From: Streptomyces sp. GESEQ-4
Lineage (GTDB): Bacteria > Actinomycetota > Actinomycetes > Streptomycetales > Streptomycetaceae
Direction of reading: 5' to 3'
Length of the DNA stretch: 64,000 nt
NCBI RefSeq assembly: GCF_017948455.1
Contig: NZ_JAFFSU010000011.1
Coordinates: 1-64,000, forward strand
Below the pieces are notes generated by a model. The model saw only the letters and a program-made list of their open reading frames with translations. It was not told the origin of the DNA and made no database searches. The position numbers were made by a program, and so were the translations under genes. Within the stretch, counting starts at the first letter, position 1; each line of letters begins with the position of its first letter. Of the stretch, positions 26,017 to 33,799 are shown piece after piece.

Positions 26017-27006
26017 GTGGCAGGACGTTTCGCTCCCCGACCTACTCGTACGACCGTACGGGATGGGCATGTCGGCGTGCCGCGGCAGGCTGTGGCGCCG
26101 GGGCGGGTGCGGACGTATGTGCCGGAGGGGCCGGTCGATCTTGGGCTGGTGCTCGGTCCGTTGCGGCGGGGGGCGGGGGATCCGACGTTTCGGGTGGCGG
26201 CGGACGGGTCCGTGTGGCGGGCCAGTCTTACGCCCCTGGGGCCGGGGACGTTGCGGGTCGCGGTGCGGGGCGGTGAGGTGTGCGGTCAGGCGTGGGGGCC
26301 GGGGGCCGAGTGGCTGCTGGAGCGGTTGCCCGAGTTGGTCGGGGGTGCCGACGATCCGTCCGTCTTCGAGCCGCGGCATCGGCTGGTGGCGGTGGCTCGG
26401 CATCGGCGGCCAGGGTTGCGGCTGACGCGGACCGGGCTGGTGCTGGAGTCGTTGATTCCGTCGATTCTGGAGCAGAAGGTCACGACCGGGGAGGCGTATC
26501 GGGCGTGGCGGATTCTGGTGCGGAAGTACGGGGAGCCGGCGCCGGGGCCGGTCGGGGGGCGGATGTGGGTGATGCCGGCGGCGCGGACGTGGGCGTTGAT
26601 TCCGTCGTGGGAGTGGCATCGGGCCGGGGTCGACAACAAGCGGGCGTCGACGGTTCTTCGGGCCGTGCGGGTGGCTGCGCGGCTGGAGGAGGCGGTGGGG
26701 ATGTCGGCGGAGGCTGCGCAGGCTCGGTTGGAGGTCGTGCCGGGGGTGGGGCCGTGGACGTCGGCGGAGACCGTGCAGCGCAGTCATGGGGCGGCGGATG
26801 CGGTGACGGTGGGGGATCTGCATCTGCCGGGGATCGTGGGGTGGGCGCTGGCGGGGGACCGGGATGCGGATGACTCCGTGATGCTGGAGTTGTTGGAGCC
26901 GTATGCGGGGCAGCGGCATCGGGCGGCTCGGTTGATTCTGTTGAGCGGGCGGACGCCGGCGCGGAGGGCTCCGCGGATGCCGAAGACTGACATCGGGCGG
27001 TTGTGA
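26017..27006 (+). CDS. DNA-3-methyladenine glycosylase, AlkA/HhH-GPD type
   Basis: This 329-residue base-excision enzyme removes alkylated purines from DNA. The HhH-GPD core covers about residues 130-300: LESLIPSILEQKVTTGEAYRAW matches the family entry helix, LEVVPGVGPWTSAETV is the helix-hairpin-helix, and the catalytic Asp lies in VTVGDLHLPG, 20-25 residues after the hairpin. The N-terminal 100 residues form the AlkA-like beta domain. There is no FeS cysteine cluster. The start is a GTG at 26017. From here to about 27000 the codons lean more to G-ending than in its neighbours. Confidence 0.9.
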   Translation: MAGRFAPRPTRTTVRDGHVGVPRQAVAPGRVRTYVPEGPVDLGLVLGPLRRGAGDPTFRVAADGSVWRASLTPLGPGTLRVAVRGGEVCGQAWGPGAEWLLERLPELVGGADDPSVFEPRHRLVAVARHRRPGLRLTRTGLVLESLIPSILEQKVTTGEAYRAWRILVRKYGEPAPGPVGGRMWVMPAARTWALIPSWEWHRAGVDNKRASTVLRAVRVAARLEEAVGMSAEAAQARLEVVPGVGPWTSAETVQRSHGAADAVTVGDLHLPGIVGWALAGDRDADDSVMLELLEPYAGQRHRAARLILLSGRTPARRAPRMPKTDIGRL

Positions 27007-27038
27007 CGCGCCCTGCGTCGAGGTGACCGCCGTGCCGT

Positions 27039-27140
27039 TTCCGCCCCCGCCGCCCCTACCAGTCCCATCCCTGGGGGCTGCCGCCCCCAGACCCCCGCTT
27101 CGGCCTGAACGGCCTCGTCCTCAAACGCCGGACGGGCTGG
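27039..27140. repeat. Short copy of the composite G+C-rich extragenic repeat
   Basis: The head (TTTCCGCCCCCGCCGCCCC, then TACCAGTCCCATCC) and the 30-bp tail at 27111-27140 match the long copy at 11620-12013, with only two mismatches in the tail. Between them is a single hairpin unit (CTGGGGGCTGCCGCCCCCAG). It lies in a convergent gap just left of the direct repeat that bounds the 27.2-32.5 kb block. Confidence 0.85.
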
Positions 27141-27171
27141 ATGCTGCCGACCGGCGCCGAAAAGTTGAGCG

Positions 27172-27206
27172 TTACTGGTCCGAAGAGAAGCGCACCCGCG
27201 CCCGCA
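27172..27206. repeat. Left direct repeat bounding the 5.4-kb block
   Basis: TTACTGGTCCGA, one variable base, GAGAAGCGCACC and a further CGCGCCCGC-like stretch match 32532-32565 with two mismatches and one extra base. The right copy is the end of the nucleotidyltransferase gene. Here the copy supplies the last codons (VRFSSDQ) of the DUF998 gene. Confidence 0.75.
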
Positions 27207-27915
27207 GGTGTGCTTTGAGCGGTGTCGGCGGGCGCGTCGTATGACGTCGCTGGGCCGTGGCCAGGCTGCTTCCGAGGAGGGCGTGGCTGATCATGATCGG
27301 GTAGATCACGGCGCGCTCGAACATGCCGATGTTCCACATCCAGCCGGTGAACACGTCGGCCATGAAGAGGGGGAACGCGATCAGTCCGACGGTGCCGAGG
27401 GTGATGCTCGCGATCGACCGGCTCCTGCCGAGGCCGATGCGGGCTCCGCCGGTTCCGACGACGATCGCCATGAGGTTGCCGGCGAGCATGACTCCCTGCG
27501 CGCCGAGGGTGTGGAAGGCGATCAGGCCGTTGTCGACGTTGGCGTTGGAGCCCTGGAAGATGCCGACGAGCGAGACCCCGACGCCGGCGAGGACGGCGAG
27601 GCTCACGATGAGGATCGGGCGGGTGCCCTTGCGCGGGTCGAACACGAGGAACGCACCGACGATCAGAAGGATGCCGTAGATCACCCAACCGGTGTCCATG
27701 ACGGCGCCGAGGGGGGAGTTGGCGACCTGTCCGAACGCGGTCTGTGGTGGGCCGGTCAGGCCGAGGTGGCTGACCCAGTTGTGGAAGGGCGAGTACGGCG
27801 GGTCCTGCCATGCGGCGGCGGTGATGAACTCGGCGAGCCAGGAGACGAGCGGGCCGAGCAGGATGAGGAGGGCTCCGGCGCGGGCAGCCGCGCCGGAGCG
27901 GACGATGGGGTTCAT
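27172..27915 (-). CDS. DUF998 family membrane protein
   Basis: This 247-residue protein has about six membrane segments (LLILLGPLVSWLAEFITAAAW, GWVIYGILLIVGAFLVF, ILIVSLAVLAGVGVSLVGIF, GVMLAGNLMAIVVGTG, SIASITLGTVGLIAFPLFMA and a last one near 225). The HNWVSHLGL and AFHTLGAQGVML stretches fit the DUF998 family, whose function is unknown. The ATG at 27915 overlaps the aldo/keto reductase stop by four bases, so the two are coupled. Its last residues, VRFSSDQ, are the same as the end of the nucleotidyltransferase encoded at 32532-33614. They probably come from the repeat at the block boundary rather than from the family. Confidence 0.82.
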   Translation of the reverse strand: MNPIVRSGAAARAGALLILLGPLVSWLAEFITAAAWQDPPYSPFHNWVSHLGLTGPPQTAFGQVANSPLGAVMDTGWVIYGILLIVGAFLVFDPRKGTRPILIVSLAVLAGVGVSLVGIFQGSNANVDNGLIAFHTLGAQGVMLAGNLMAIVVGTGGARIGLGRSRSIASITLGTVGLIAFPLFMADVFTGWMWNIGMFERAVIYPIMISHALLGSSLATAQRRHTTRPPTPLKAHLRARVRFSSDQ

Positions 27916-28961
27916 GCGAGAGCCATGCCGGGGACGCGCTTGCGGATGGCTTCCATCTCGGCCTCGTCCGAGACGCCCTGCCAGTCGTGCCGCGGCGTGT
28001 ACGGGGCCTCCAGGGCGCGCACCTCGTCGTCGGTGAGGTCGATGTCGAGGGAGGCCACGGCCTCGTCGATCTGCTGGATCGAACCGGCGCCGACCAGCGG
28101 CGCGGTGACGACCGGCTGGCGGCGCAGCCAGGCGAGCGCGACCTGTGCGCGGCTGACGCCGTGAGCATGGGCCACCTGACCGACCGCGGCGATGATCGCG
28201 TGGTTGGACGCCTCCTGCTCGGGCGAGTAGAGCAGGTCCGCGTACGCTCCGTCCGTCTCGGAGCGCGCCGTCGAGCGGGCGTCGTCCCATGGGCGGGCGA
28301 GGCGGCCGCGGGCCAGCGGCGACCAGATGATCGTGCCGACGCCCTCGTCCAGGCACAGCGGGATCATCTCGCGCTCCTCCTCACGGGCGAGGAGGTTGTA
28401 GTGGTCCTGCATCGACACGAACCGCGCCCAGCCGTATCGCTTCTGCAGGTGCAGAGCCTTGGCGAACTCCCACGCGTGCATGGACGAGGCGCCGAGGTAG
28501 CGGACCTTGCCTGCCTTCACGAGGTCGCTCAGTGCCTCGAGTGTCTCCTCCCACGGGGTGGAGTGGTCGTTGCGGTGGATCTGGTAGAGGTCGATGTAGT
28601 CCGTACCGAGGCGGCGCAGGGAGTGGTCGACCTCGGTCATGATCGCCTTGCGCGACAGTCCCCGTCCGTTCGGCCCCAGCCGCATCGGATGGCGCAGCTT
28701 GGTGGCGATCACCACGGCGTCGCGGTCGGCGAAGTCCTTGAGCGCGCGGCCGAGGATCTCCTCGCTGGACCCGTTGGAGTACATGTTCGCGGTGTCGAAG
28801 AAGTTGATCCCCACCTCCAGCGCGTGCTTGATCAGCGGGCGTGCCTCCTCCTCGCCCTTCGACCAGACGGGGTGCCCGCGGTCGGGCTCGCCGTAGGTCA
28901 TCGCACCGATCGCCATCGGTGACACGTCCATGCCAGAAATGCCGAGCTTGATGTACTGCAT
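27912..28961 (-). CDS. Aldo/keto reductase
   Basis: This 349-residue NADPH-dependent oxidoreductase with a TIM-barrel fold reduces aldehydes or ketones. The catalytic tetrad is visible as Asp and Tyr in FFDTANMYSNG (near residue 57), Lys in VVIATKLRHPM (near 87) and His in LYQIHRNDHSTP. The C-terminal cofactor loop is TAPLVGAGSIQQID. It is of the YghZ/Kv-beta-like group. It is followed by the DUF998 gene in one coupled transcript and divergent from a TetR gene across 76 bp that holds two palindromes, so control by that regulator is likely. Confidence 0.93.
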   Translation of the reverse strand: MQYIKLGISGMDVSPMAIGAMTYGEPDRGHPVWSKGEEEARPLIKHALEVGINFFDTANMYSNGSSEEILGRALKDFADRDAVVIATKLRHPMRLGPNGRGLSRKAIMTEVDHSLRRLGTDYIDLYQIHRNDHSTPWEETLEALSDLVKAGKVRYLGASSMHAWEFAKALHLQKRYGWARFVSMQDHYNLLAREEEREMIPLCLDEGVGTIIWSPLARGRLARPWDDARSTARSETDGAYADLLYSPEQEASNHAIIAAVGQVAHAHGVSRAQVALAWLRRQPVVTAPLVGAGSIQQIDEAVASLDIDLTDDEVRALEAPYTPRHDWQGVSDEAEMEAIRKRVPGMALA

Positions 28962-28978
28962 GATGCCCCTCTAAACTA

Positions 28979-29020
28979 AGTGGAGAGCTCTCCGAATAAC
29001 GTAGTGGAGAGTTCTCCACT
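28979..29020. promoter_or_regulatory. Two palindromic operators in the AKR-TetR gap
   Basis: AGTGGAGA-GT-TCTCCACT (29003-29020) is a perfect palindrome with 8-bp arms. A second site, AGTGGAGA-GC-TCTCC at 28979-28993, shares the inner 12-bp palindrome. Site starts are 24 bp apart. The layout suits binding of TetR-family dimers and autoregulation together with control of the reductase. Confidence 0.75.
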
Positions 29021-29037
29021 TAGCAAGGTGAGGTCCC

Positions 29038-29580
29038 GTGGTCCGCTCTGACGCCCGTGAGAACAGGGCTCGCATCCTCGCGGCCGCCCGCGAGGCGTTC
29101 GCCGAGGACGGCGGCGCGTCGATGAACCAGGTCGCCCAGCGCGCCGGTGTCGGCGCGGGCACCCTGTACCGCAATTTCCCCACCCGTGAGGCGCTGGCCC
29201 TGGCCGTCTACCAGGACGAGGTGGCGCGCATCCTCGGGGCCGTGCCTGACCTGCTGGCCCAGCTGCCCCCACTCGAAGCGCTCCGCCACTGGACGACCGA
29301 CCTCGTCGAAGCGATGCGCAGGAAACACGGCCTCGGCGACGCGCTCAGCCCGAGCGCGCACCAGGCGATCAGCGAGCAGAGCTACGGGCCGGTTGTCGCC
29401 GCGATCACGGAGTTCCTCGACGCCGGCAAGAGGGACGGAAGCATCCGCATGGACGCCGACCCCGGCGACTTCCTCCAGCTCACCGGCGCCCTCTGGCGTG
29501 CCGCGTCCGCACCCGAAGACCGGGCTCCCCGCATGCTCGCGCTCATCCTCGACGGACTCCGCACCCAGCCGCAGCGCTGA
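29038..29580 (+). CDS. TetR/AcrR family transcriptional regulator
   Basis: This 180-residue protein has an N-terminal helix-turn-helix at residues about 8-52 (RARILAAAREAFAEDGGASM, then NQVAQRAGVGAGTLYRNFP). The C-terminal helical ligand domain has the GDALSPSAHQAISEQ and FLQLTGALWRAA stretches seen in a large actinobacterial group. The GTG start at 29038 follows AAGGTGAGG. It is divergent from the aldo/keto reductase and 17 bp from the nearer palindrome. It most likely represses both, with an unknown inducer. Confidence 0.92.
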   Translation: MVRSDARENRARILAAAREAFAEDGGASMNQVAQRAGVGAGTLYRNFPTREALALAVYQDEVARILGAVPDLLAQLPPLEALRHWTTDLVEAMRRKHGLGDALSPSAHQAISEQSYGPVVAAITEFLDAGKRDGSIRMDADPGDFLQLTGALWRAASAPEDRAPRMLALILDGLRTQPQR

Positions 29581-29603
29581 GGCAGCGTGCCGGGACTCTG
29601 CTC

Positions 29604-30533
29604 TCAGCGGGCGTGGGCGAGCAGTTCCTGCGACAGGGTCCACAGACGTCGGGCGTTGTCCGGGTCGACGGCGTACCGGGCGACGCCATGCAGGGTGCCG
29701 GAGCGGCGCTCAACGACCTCGGTCTCGTTGCAGTCGACGAAGTAGCGGCCACCGACGCCTTCGAGGAGAGGCGATGTGGCGAGGAGGACGGAGGTCGCCG
29801 CGCCCTGTTCGACGGTTTTGATCAGGTGGGCGGGGACCCTTCCGCTGCCACGGCCACCGGTGTGCCGTTGCAGGTTGGTGTAAATGGCGCCGGGCATGAG
29901 GGCATTGGCGGTGATGTGGTCCGCGGCCCAACGGCGGGTGGCCTCGACCACGAAGAGGACATTGGCGGTCTTCGACTGGCCGTAGGCGAGCCACGGGTCG
30001 TAGGGGCGGAAGGCGAAGTTGATGTCGTCCCAGACGACGGGTGACCGCTGATGGCCGGTGGAACTCACCATGACGACGCGCGCGTTGCCGTCGGCGGCCA
30101 GCGCGTCGTGCAGTCCGGTGGTGAGGGCGAAGTGGCCCAGGTGGTTGGTGGCGAACTGCCACTCCCATCCCTGTTCGGTGTACTGCTCGGGGCAGGCCAT
30201 GACGCCCGCGTTGTTCACCAGGACGTGCAGCGGGCCCCGCCATGAGGCGGTGAAAGCGGTGACGGACGCGGAATCGGCCAGGTCGAGGTGTGCGACATGC
30301 ACCTCGTGATTGCCGGTCGACGCGGTGATGTCCTTGGCGACGTGTTCGCCCGCCGCCCTGTCCCGGACAGCGAGGGTGACTGCCGCTCCCGTGGCGGCCA
30401 GGGCCCGGGCCGTCTCGGCCCCGATGCCGGAGGACGCGCCGGTGACCACCGCACGACGGCCGGTGAGATCGACGCCTTGCGCCACCTCGGCAGCCGTGCT
30501 GGAGAAACCGAAGGGGGTGGTGATGGAACCCAT
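29604..30533 (-). CDS. Short-chain dehydrogenase/reductase (retinol dehydrogenase-like)
   Basis: This 309-residue SDR oxidoreductase has the cofactor motif TGASSGIG at residues 31-38, the NNAG motif followed by VMACPEQ, the catalytic Ser in VVMVSSTGH and the catalytic YGQSK (Tyr-x3-Lys). The order and spacing resemble the RDH/WWOX-like group acting on lipophilic or bulky substrates. It lies 45 bp downstream of the second SDR gene on the same strand, so both probably form one transcript read from the LysR side. It converges with the TetR gene. Confidence 0.92.
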   Translation of the reverse strand: MGSITTPFGFSSTAAEVAQGVDLTGRRAVVTGASSGIGAETARALAATGAAVTLAVRDRAAGEHVAKDITASTGNHEVHVAHLDLADSASVTAFTASWRGPLHVLVNNAGVMACPEQYTEQGWEWQFATNHLGHFALTTGLHDALAADGNARVVMVSSTGHQRSPVVWDDINFAFRPYDPWLAYGQSKTANVLFVVEATRRWAADHITANALMPGAIYTNLQRHTGGRGSGRVPAHLIKTVEQGAATSVLLATSPLLEGVGGRYFVDCNETEVVERRSGTLHGVARYAVDPDNARRLWTLSQELLAHAR

Positions 30534-30578
30534 GAGTGAACTCCCGGCGGTGTGCTGTGAGGCGTGTGCGACGGCGTG

Positions 30579-31466
30579 TCAGGGGGTGAGCATCCGGTCC
30601 TGTTCCACCGGGGGTGTGCCGCCGTACCAGTCCAGGGCTTTGCCGAAGCGGACGAGTTCGCCGTAGAGGGCGGGGTCGACGTGGTCGGCGAAGACCAGGT
30701 CGAGCAGGGCTTCGGCGGCCCGAGCCGGTGACTGCGCATGGCCGTAGTCGCTGAACCAGGGGCGCGAGGTGGCGGTGTCGACCATGCCGGGACACACGGC
30801 CGCGATCAGCGTGCCGTCGGCGAGATCGTTCTCGCGGCGTTCGGCGGCGACGGCACGGACGGCGGCGACCTGAGCCACCTTCGAGGGCACGTTCAACCAG
30901 AGGGGCCAGCCGGCCTCCCGCGCGGTCCGGTCGTGGATGGCGGCACGCCACGACTCGACGGCGTACTCGACCTGGTTCAGGCTCGCGCCGTCGAACAGGT
31001 GGTGCAGCCGGGCGTCGAGGTGGCCGAGGGTGCCCAGGCTGCTGGCCACGACGAGCAGCCGGCCGCCCGGGCGAAGGACCGGGGTGAAGGAGCGCAGGAT
31101 CGCGTGCGTGGCGGTGTTGGAGACGTCGATGAACTCGTCGGCCCGCTCGGCCTGTGACTCTTCGGGCAGCAGGCGGGCGATCGCGTTGGAGATGACGATG
31201 TCGACACCGCCGAACCGGACTCTCAGGTCCTCGGCGAGGCGGACGATGGCGTCGGCGCCGGAGACGTCCAGGACCCGCCCCTCCACGCGGGCCCGCGTGC
31301 CCGGCAGCTCGGTGACCTCGCGGGCGGCGTCCCGTACGCGCTGGTGGTTGCGGCCCGTGAGGAGGACCAGGTCGTCGGGGTTCATCCGGGCGGCCAGTCC
31401 TTCGACGAGAGCGCGGCCGAGTCCCTGATTGGCGCCCGTGACGAGGGCGATACGCGAAGCGTTCAT
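30579..31466 (-). CDS. SDR-family protein with altered active site
   Basis: This 295-residue protein starts at the ATG at 31466 (MNASRIALVTGANQGLG); the longer frame to 31517 is not supported. The glycine-rich cofactor loop TGANQGLG (residues 9-16) and the VDIVISNAIARL segment, where NNAG is expected, mark a Rossmann SDR. Near the expected YxxxK the sequence is WLNVPSKVAQ: the Lys is present, but Asn stands four residues before it, where the catalytic Tyr belongs. It may therefore be a weak or non-standard enzyme. It is the first gene of a two-SDR transcript, divergent from LysR with a 71-bp gap. Confidence 0.82.
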   Translation of the reverse strand: MNASRIALVTGANQGLGRALVEGLAARMNPDDLVLLTGRNHQRVRDAAREVTELPGTRARVEGRVLDVSGADAIVRLAEDLRVRFGGVDIVISNAIARLLPEESQAERADEFIDVSNTATHAILRSFTPVLRPGGRLLVVASSLGTLGHLDARLHHLFDGASLNQVEYAVESWRAAIHDRTAREAGWPLWLNVPSKVAQVAAVRAVAAERRENDLADGTLIAAVCPGMVDTATSRPWFSDYGHAQSPARAAEALLDLVFADHVDPALYGELVRFGKALDWYGGTPPVEQDRMLTP

Positions 31467-31537
31467 GCACGCCACGCTAGGAATGCGACTTCCATGAGTC
31501 CAACGACGTTCTGACACATCTGGTATGCGTAAACGTC

Positions 31538-32482
31538 ATGGACTTCACGGACGTGTCGCTCACCGCCCTTCGGGTCTTCCGCGCCGTGACCGAGCAGGGA
31601 ACCTTCACTGCGGCCGCCGCCTCGCTGGGCTACACCCAGTCGGCGGTATCCCGCCAGATCGCCGCGATCGAACGGGCGGCAGGTACCGAGCTGCTGGAAC
31701 GTCGGCGCGAGGGAGTACGACTCACCGCGGCCGGCCGCCTCGTCATGCGCCACGCGACGACCGTGCTCGACGAAATCGACGCCACCGCCCGCGAGCTGTC
31801 CGGCCTGCCCGGACAAGCCGCGACGGTCCGCCTGGGATGGTTCCCCAGCGCCGGAGCCGTCCTGCTCCCCCGAGCCCTGACCGCGCTCCGCCGCACGGAC
31901 CCCGCCCTGCACGTCGTCGGCCGGGAGGGCAGCACCCCCGCGTTGATCCGCGCCCTGCGGGCCGGCAGCCTCGACCTGGCCCTGCTCGCGTCCGCACCGC
32001 CGTTCCGGCCGCCGGACACCCAGACGCCCCCGCTCGCCCTGCAGACCCTCACCGAACGGGCCCTTCGCCTCGCGGTGCCCGCCGCCCACCCGCTGGCCCG
32101 CGGCGACTTCGTCGACGTGGCCGACCTGCGCGGACAGCGCTGGATCGCAGGCTCCACCTCCGGCGAGGACCGGTTGATGGGCGTATGGCCGGGCCTGGAC
32201 GAGCGGCCCGACATCGCCCACACCGCACGTGACTGGCTGGCCAAGCTCCACCTCGTCGCGGCCGGCTTCGGACTGACCACCGTGCCCGCCGTCCTCGCCC
32301 CGGCCGCACCACCGGGCGTACGCGTCCTCCCCGTCCGCGGCGGACCCCAAGAACAGCGCCGGCTGCTCCTGGCCCGTCTCCCCCACCCGCCCACAGAGTC
32401 CGTCACCCGCGTGGCAGCCGCCCTCCGCGCAGCAGCCCTCGACGCCGACACACCCGCGCCCTCCTCCTCATCGGCGCCGTGA
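31538..32482 (+). CDS. LysR family transcriptional regulator
   Basis: This 314-residue protein has the LysR winged helix-turn-helix at residues about 5-63 (LTALRVFRAVTEQGTFTAAA, SLGYTQSAVSRQIAAIERAAG, ELLERRREGVRLTAAG). A periplasmic-binding-type effector domain covers about 90-290. The last 15 residues are Ser/Ala-rich. It is divergent from the two SDR genes, the classical arrangement for a LysR activator and its targets. The 71-bp gap contains a short GGAA-N6-TTCC dyad near 31482-31495 that could be part of its site. Confidence 0.92.
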   Translation: MDFTDVSLTALRVFRAVTEQGTFTAAAASLGYTQSAVSRQIAAIERAAGTELLERRREGVRLTAAGRLVMRHATTVLDEIDATARELSGLPGQAATVRLGWFPSAGAVLLPRALTALRRTDPALHVVGREGSTPALIRALRAGSLDLALLASAPPFRPPDTQTPPLALQTLTERALRLAVPAAHPLARGDFVDVADLRGQRWIAGSTSGEDRLMGVWPGLDERPDIAHTARDWLAKLHLVAAGFGLTTVPAVLAPAAPPGVRVLPVRGGPQEQRRLLLARLPHPPTESVTRVAAALRAAALDADTPAPSSSSAP

Positions 32483-32531
32483 CGACAGGCCACTGTCCAG
32501 CGATGCCGATTCGGACGGCAAACACGCGGCT

Positions 32532-32565
32532 TTACTGGTCCGAGGAGAAGCGCACCGCGCCCGCC
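32532..32565. repeat. Right direct repeat bounding the 5.4-kb block
   Basis: This is the 3' end of the nucleotidyltransferase gene, stop codon included. It matches 27172-27206 except for two substitutions and one single-base gap. The two copies lie in the same orientation, 5,360 bp apart. Confidence 0.75.
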
Positions 32566-33614
32566 GGGATTCTCGCGTCGCACCAGATCCGGGCGCCCTC
32601 GGTCAGTTCGTTGTCGGGGCCGATGATGGCGCCGTCGCCGATGACCGTGCCGGTGAGGATGGAGCGTTCGCCTATGCGGGCGCGGGTGCCGATGAGGGAG
32701 TCGGTGATGACGGCGCCGGGTTCGATGACGGCGCCGGGGAGGATGGTCGTGCCGGAGACTCGGGCGCCTTCGGCGACGTACGCGCCCTCTCCGACCACCG
32801 TGCCGCCGGTCAGTTTCGCGTCCGGGGCGACCCTCGCCGTCGGCAGGATCAGGCGGTCGCCGCAGCGGCCGGGGACCGCGGGGGACGGGGCGCGGCCCAG
32901 GACCAGGTCCGCCGAGCCTCGTACGAACGCCGCGGGTGTGCCCAGGTCCAGCCAGTAGGTCGAATCCACCATGCCTTGCAGGTGGGCGCCGGCCGAGAGC
33001 AGGTCGGGGAATGTCTCCCGCTCCACTGATACCGGGCGGCCCTGCGGGATCGTGTCGATCAGTGAGCGGCGGAAGACGTATGCCCCCGCGTTGATCTGGT
33101 CGGTGACTATCTCCTCCGGCGTTTGGGGCTTCTCCAGGAACGCCAGGACCCGGCCCGTGTCGTCCGTGGGGACCAGGCCGTACGCCCGCGGGTCCGTCAC
33201 CTTCGTGAGGTGCAGGGAGACGTCCGCGCCCGTCGTGCCGTGGGTCTCCACCAGCGCCTCGATGTCCAGGCCCGTCAGGATGTCGCCGTTGAAGACCAGG
33301 ACCGGGTCGTCGGGGGCGGAGTGCAGGCGGCTCGCCACGTTGCGGATCGCGCCGCCCGTGCCGAGCGGTTCCTCCTCGGTGACGTACTCCAGATGAAGGC
33401 CGAGGGACGAGCCGTCACCGAAGTGCGGCTCGAAGACCTCGGCCAGGTAGGACGTCGCCAGCACTATGTGGTCGACGCCCGCCGCTCTCGCTCTCGCCAG
33501 CTGGTGCGTGAGGAACGGCACGCCGGCCGCGCGGACCATGGGCTTGGGCGTGTGCACGGTGAGCGGACGCAGCCGGGTGCCCTTGCCGCCGACCAGGAGG
33601 ATCGCTTCTGTCAC
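32532..33614 (-). CDS. Sugar-phosphate nucleotidyltransferase (mannose-1-phosphate guanylyltransferase-like)
   Basis: This 360-residue enzyme couples a sugar 1-phosphate to a nucleotide. The N-terminal domain has the signature VGGKGTRLRPLTVHTPKPM (residues about 7-25), the metal-binding VFNGDILTGLD near 110, and the LEYVTEEEPLGTGGAI loop. From about residue 250 a left-handed beta-helix follows, with hexapeptide-type repeats (ARVSGTTILPGAVIEPGAVI). Architecture and nearby manA/manB genes favour GDP-mannose synthesis, but a UDP- or dTDP-sugar product cannot be excluded. The last residues (RFSSDQ) lie within the direct repeat discussed above. Confidence 0.9.
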   Translation of the reverse strand: MTEAILLVGGKGTRLRPLTVHTPKPMVRAAGVPFLTHQLARARAAGVDHIVLATSYLAEVFEPHFGDGSSLGLHLEYVTEEEPLGTGGAIRNVASRLHSAPDDPVLVFNGDILTGLDIEALVETHGTTGADVSLHLTKVTDPRAYGLVPTDDTGRVLAFLEKPQTPEEIVTDQINAGAYVFRRSLIDTIPQGRPVSVERETFPDLLSAGAHLQGMVDSTYWLDLGTPAAFVRGSADLVLGRAPSPAVPGRCGDRLILPTARVAPDAKLTGGTVVGEGAYVAEGARVSGTTILPGAVIEPGAVITDSLIGTRARIGERSILTGTVIGDGAIIGPDNELTEGARIWCDARIPAGAVRFSSDQ

Positions 33615-33799
33615 CTGTCGTCTCTGCTTCCTGCCGGGACCGGCCGATCTGTCGTTCGGCGGGCCAGTTTATGCAGACCTGTCCGGCACGCCGTCGACGG
33701 CCGTGCGGCGTTCCGTCCCCTGTTCACAGACGTTTCATCCCTGCGCTTTGGTTCAGCCGTCCGGCGAAGCCCTGTGGTTCAGCTGCCCGGCCTCGCGGT

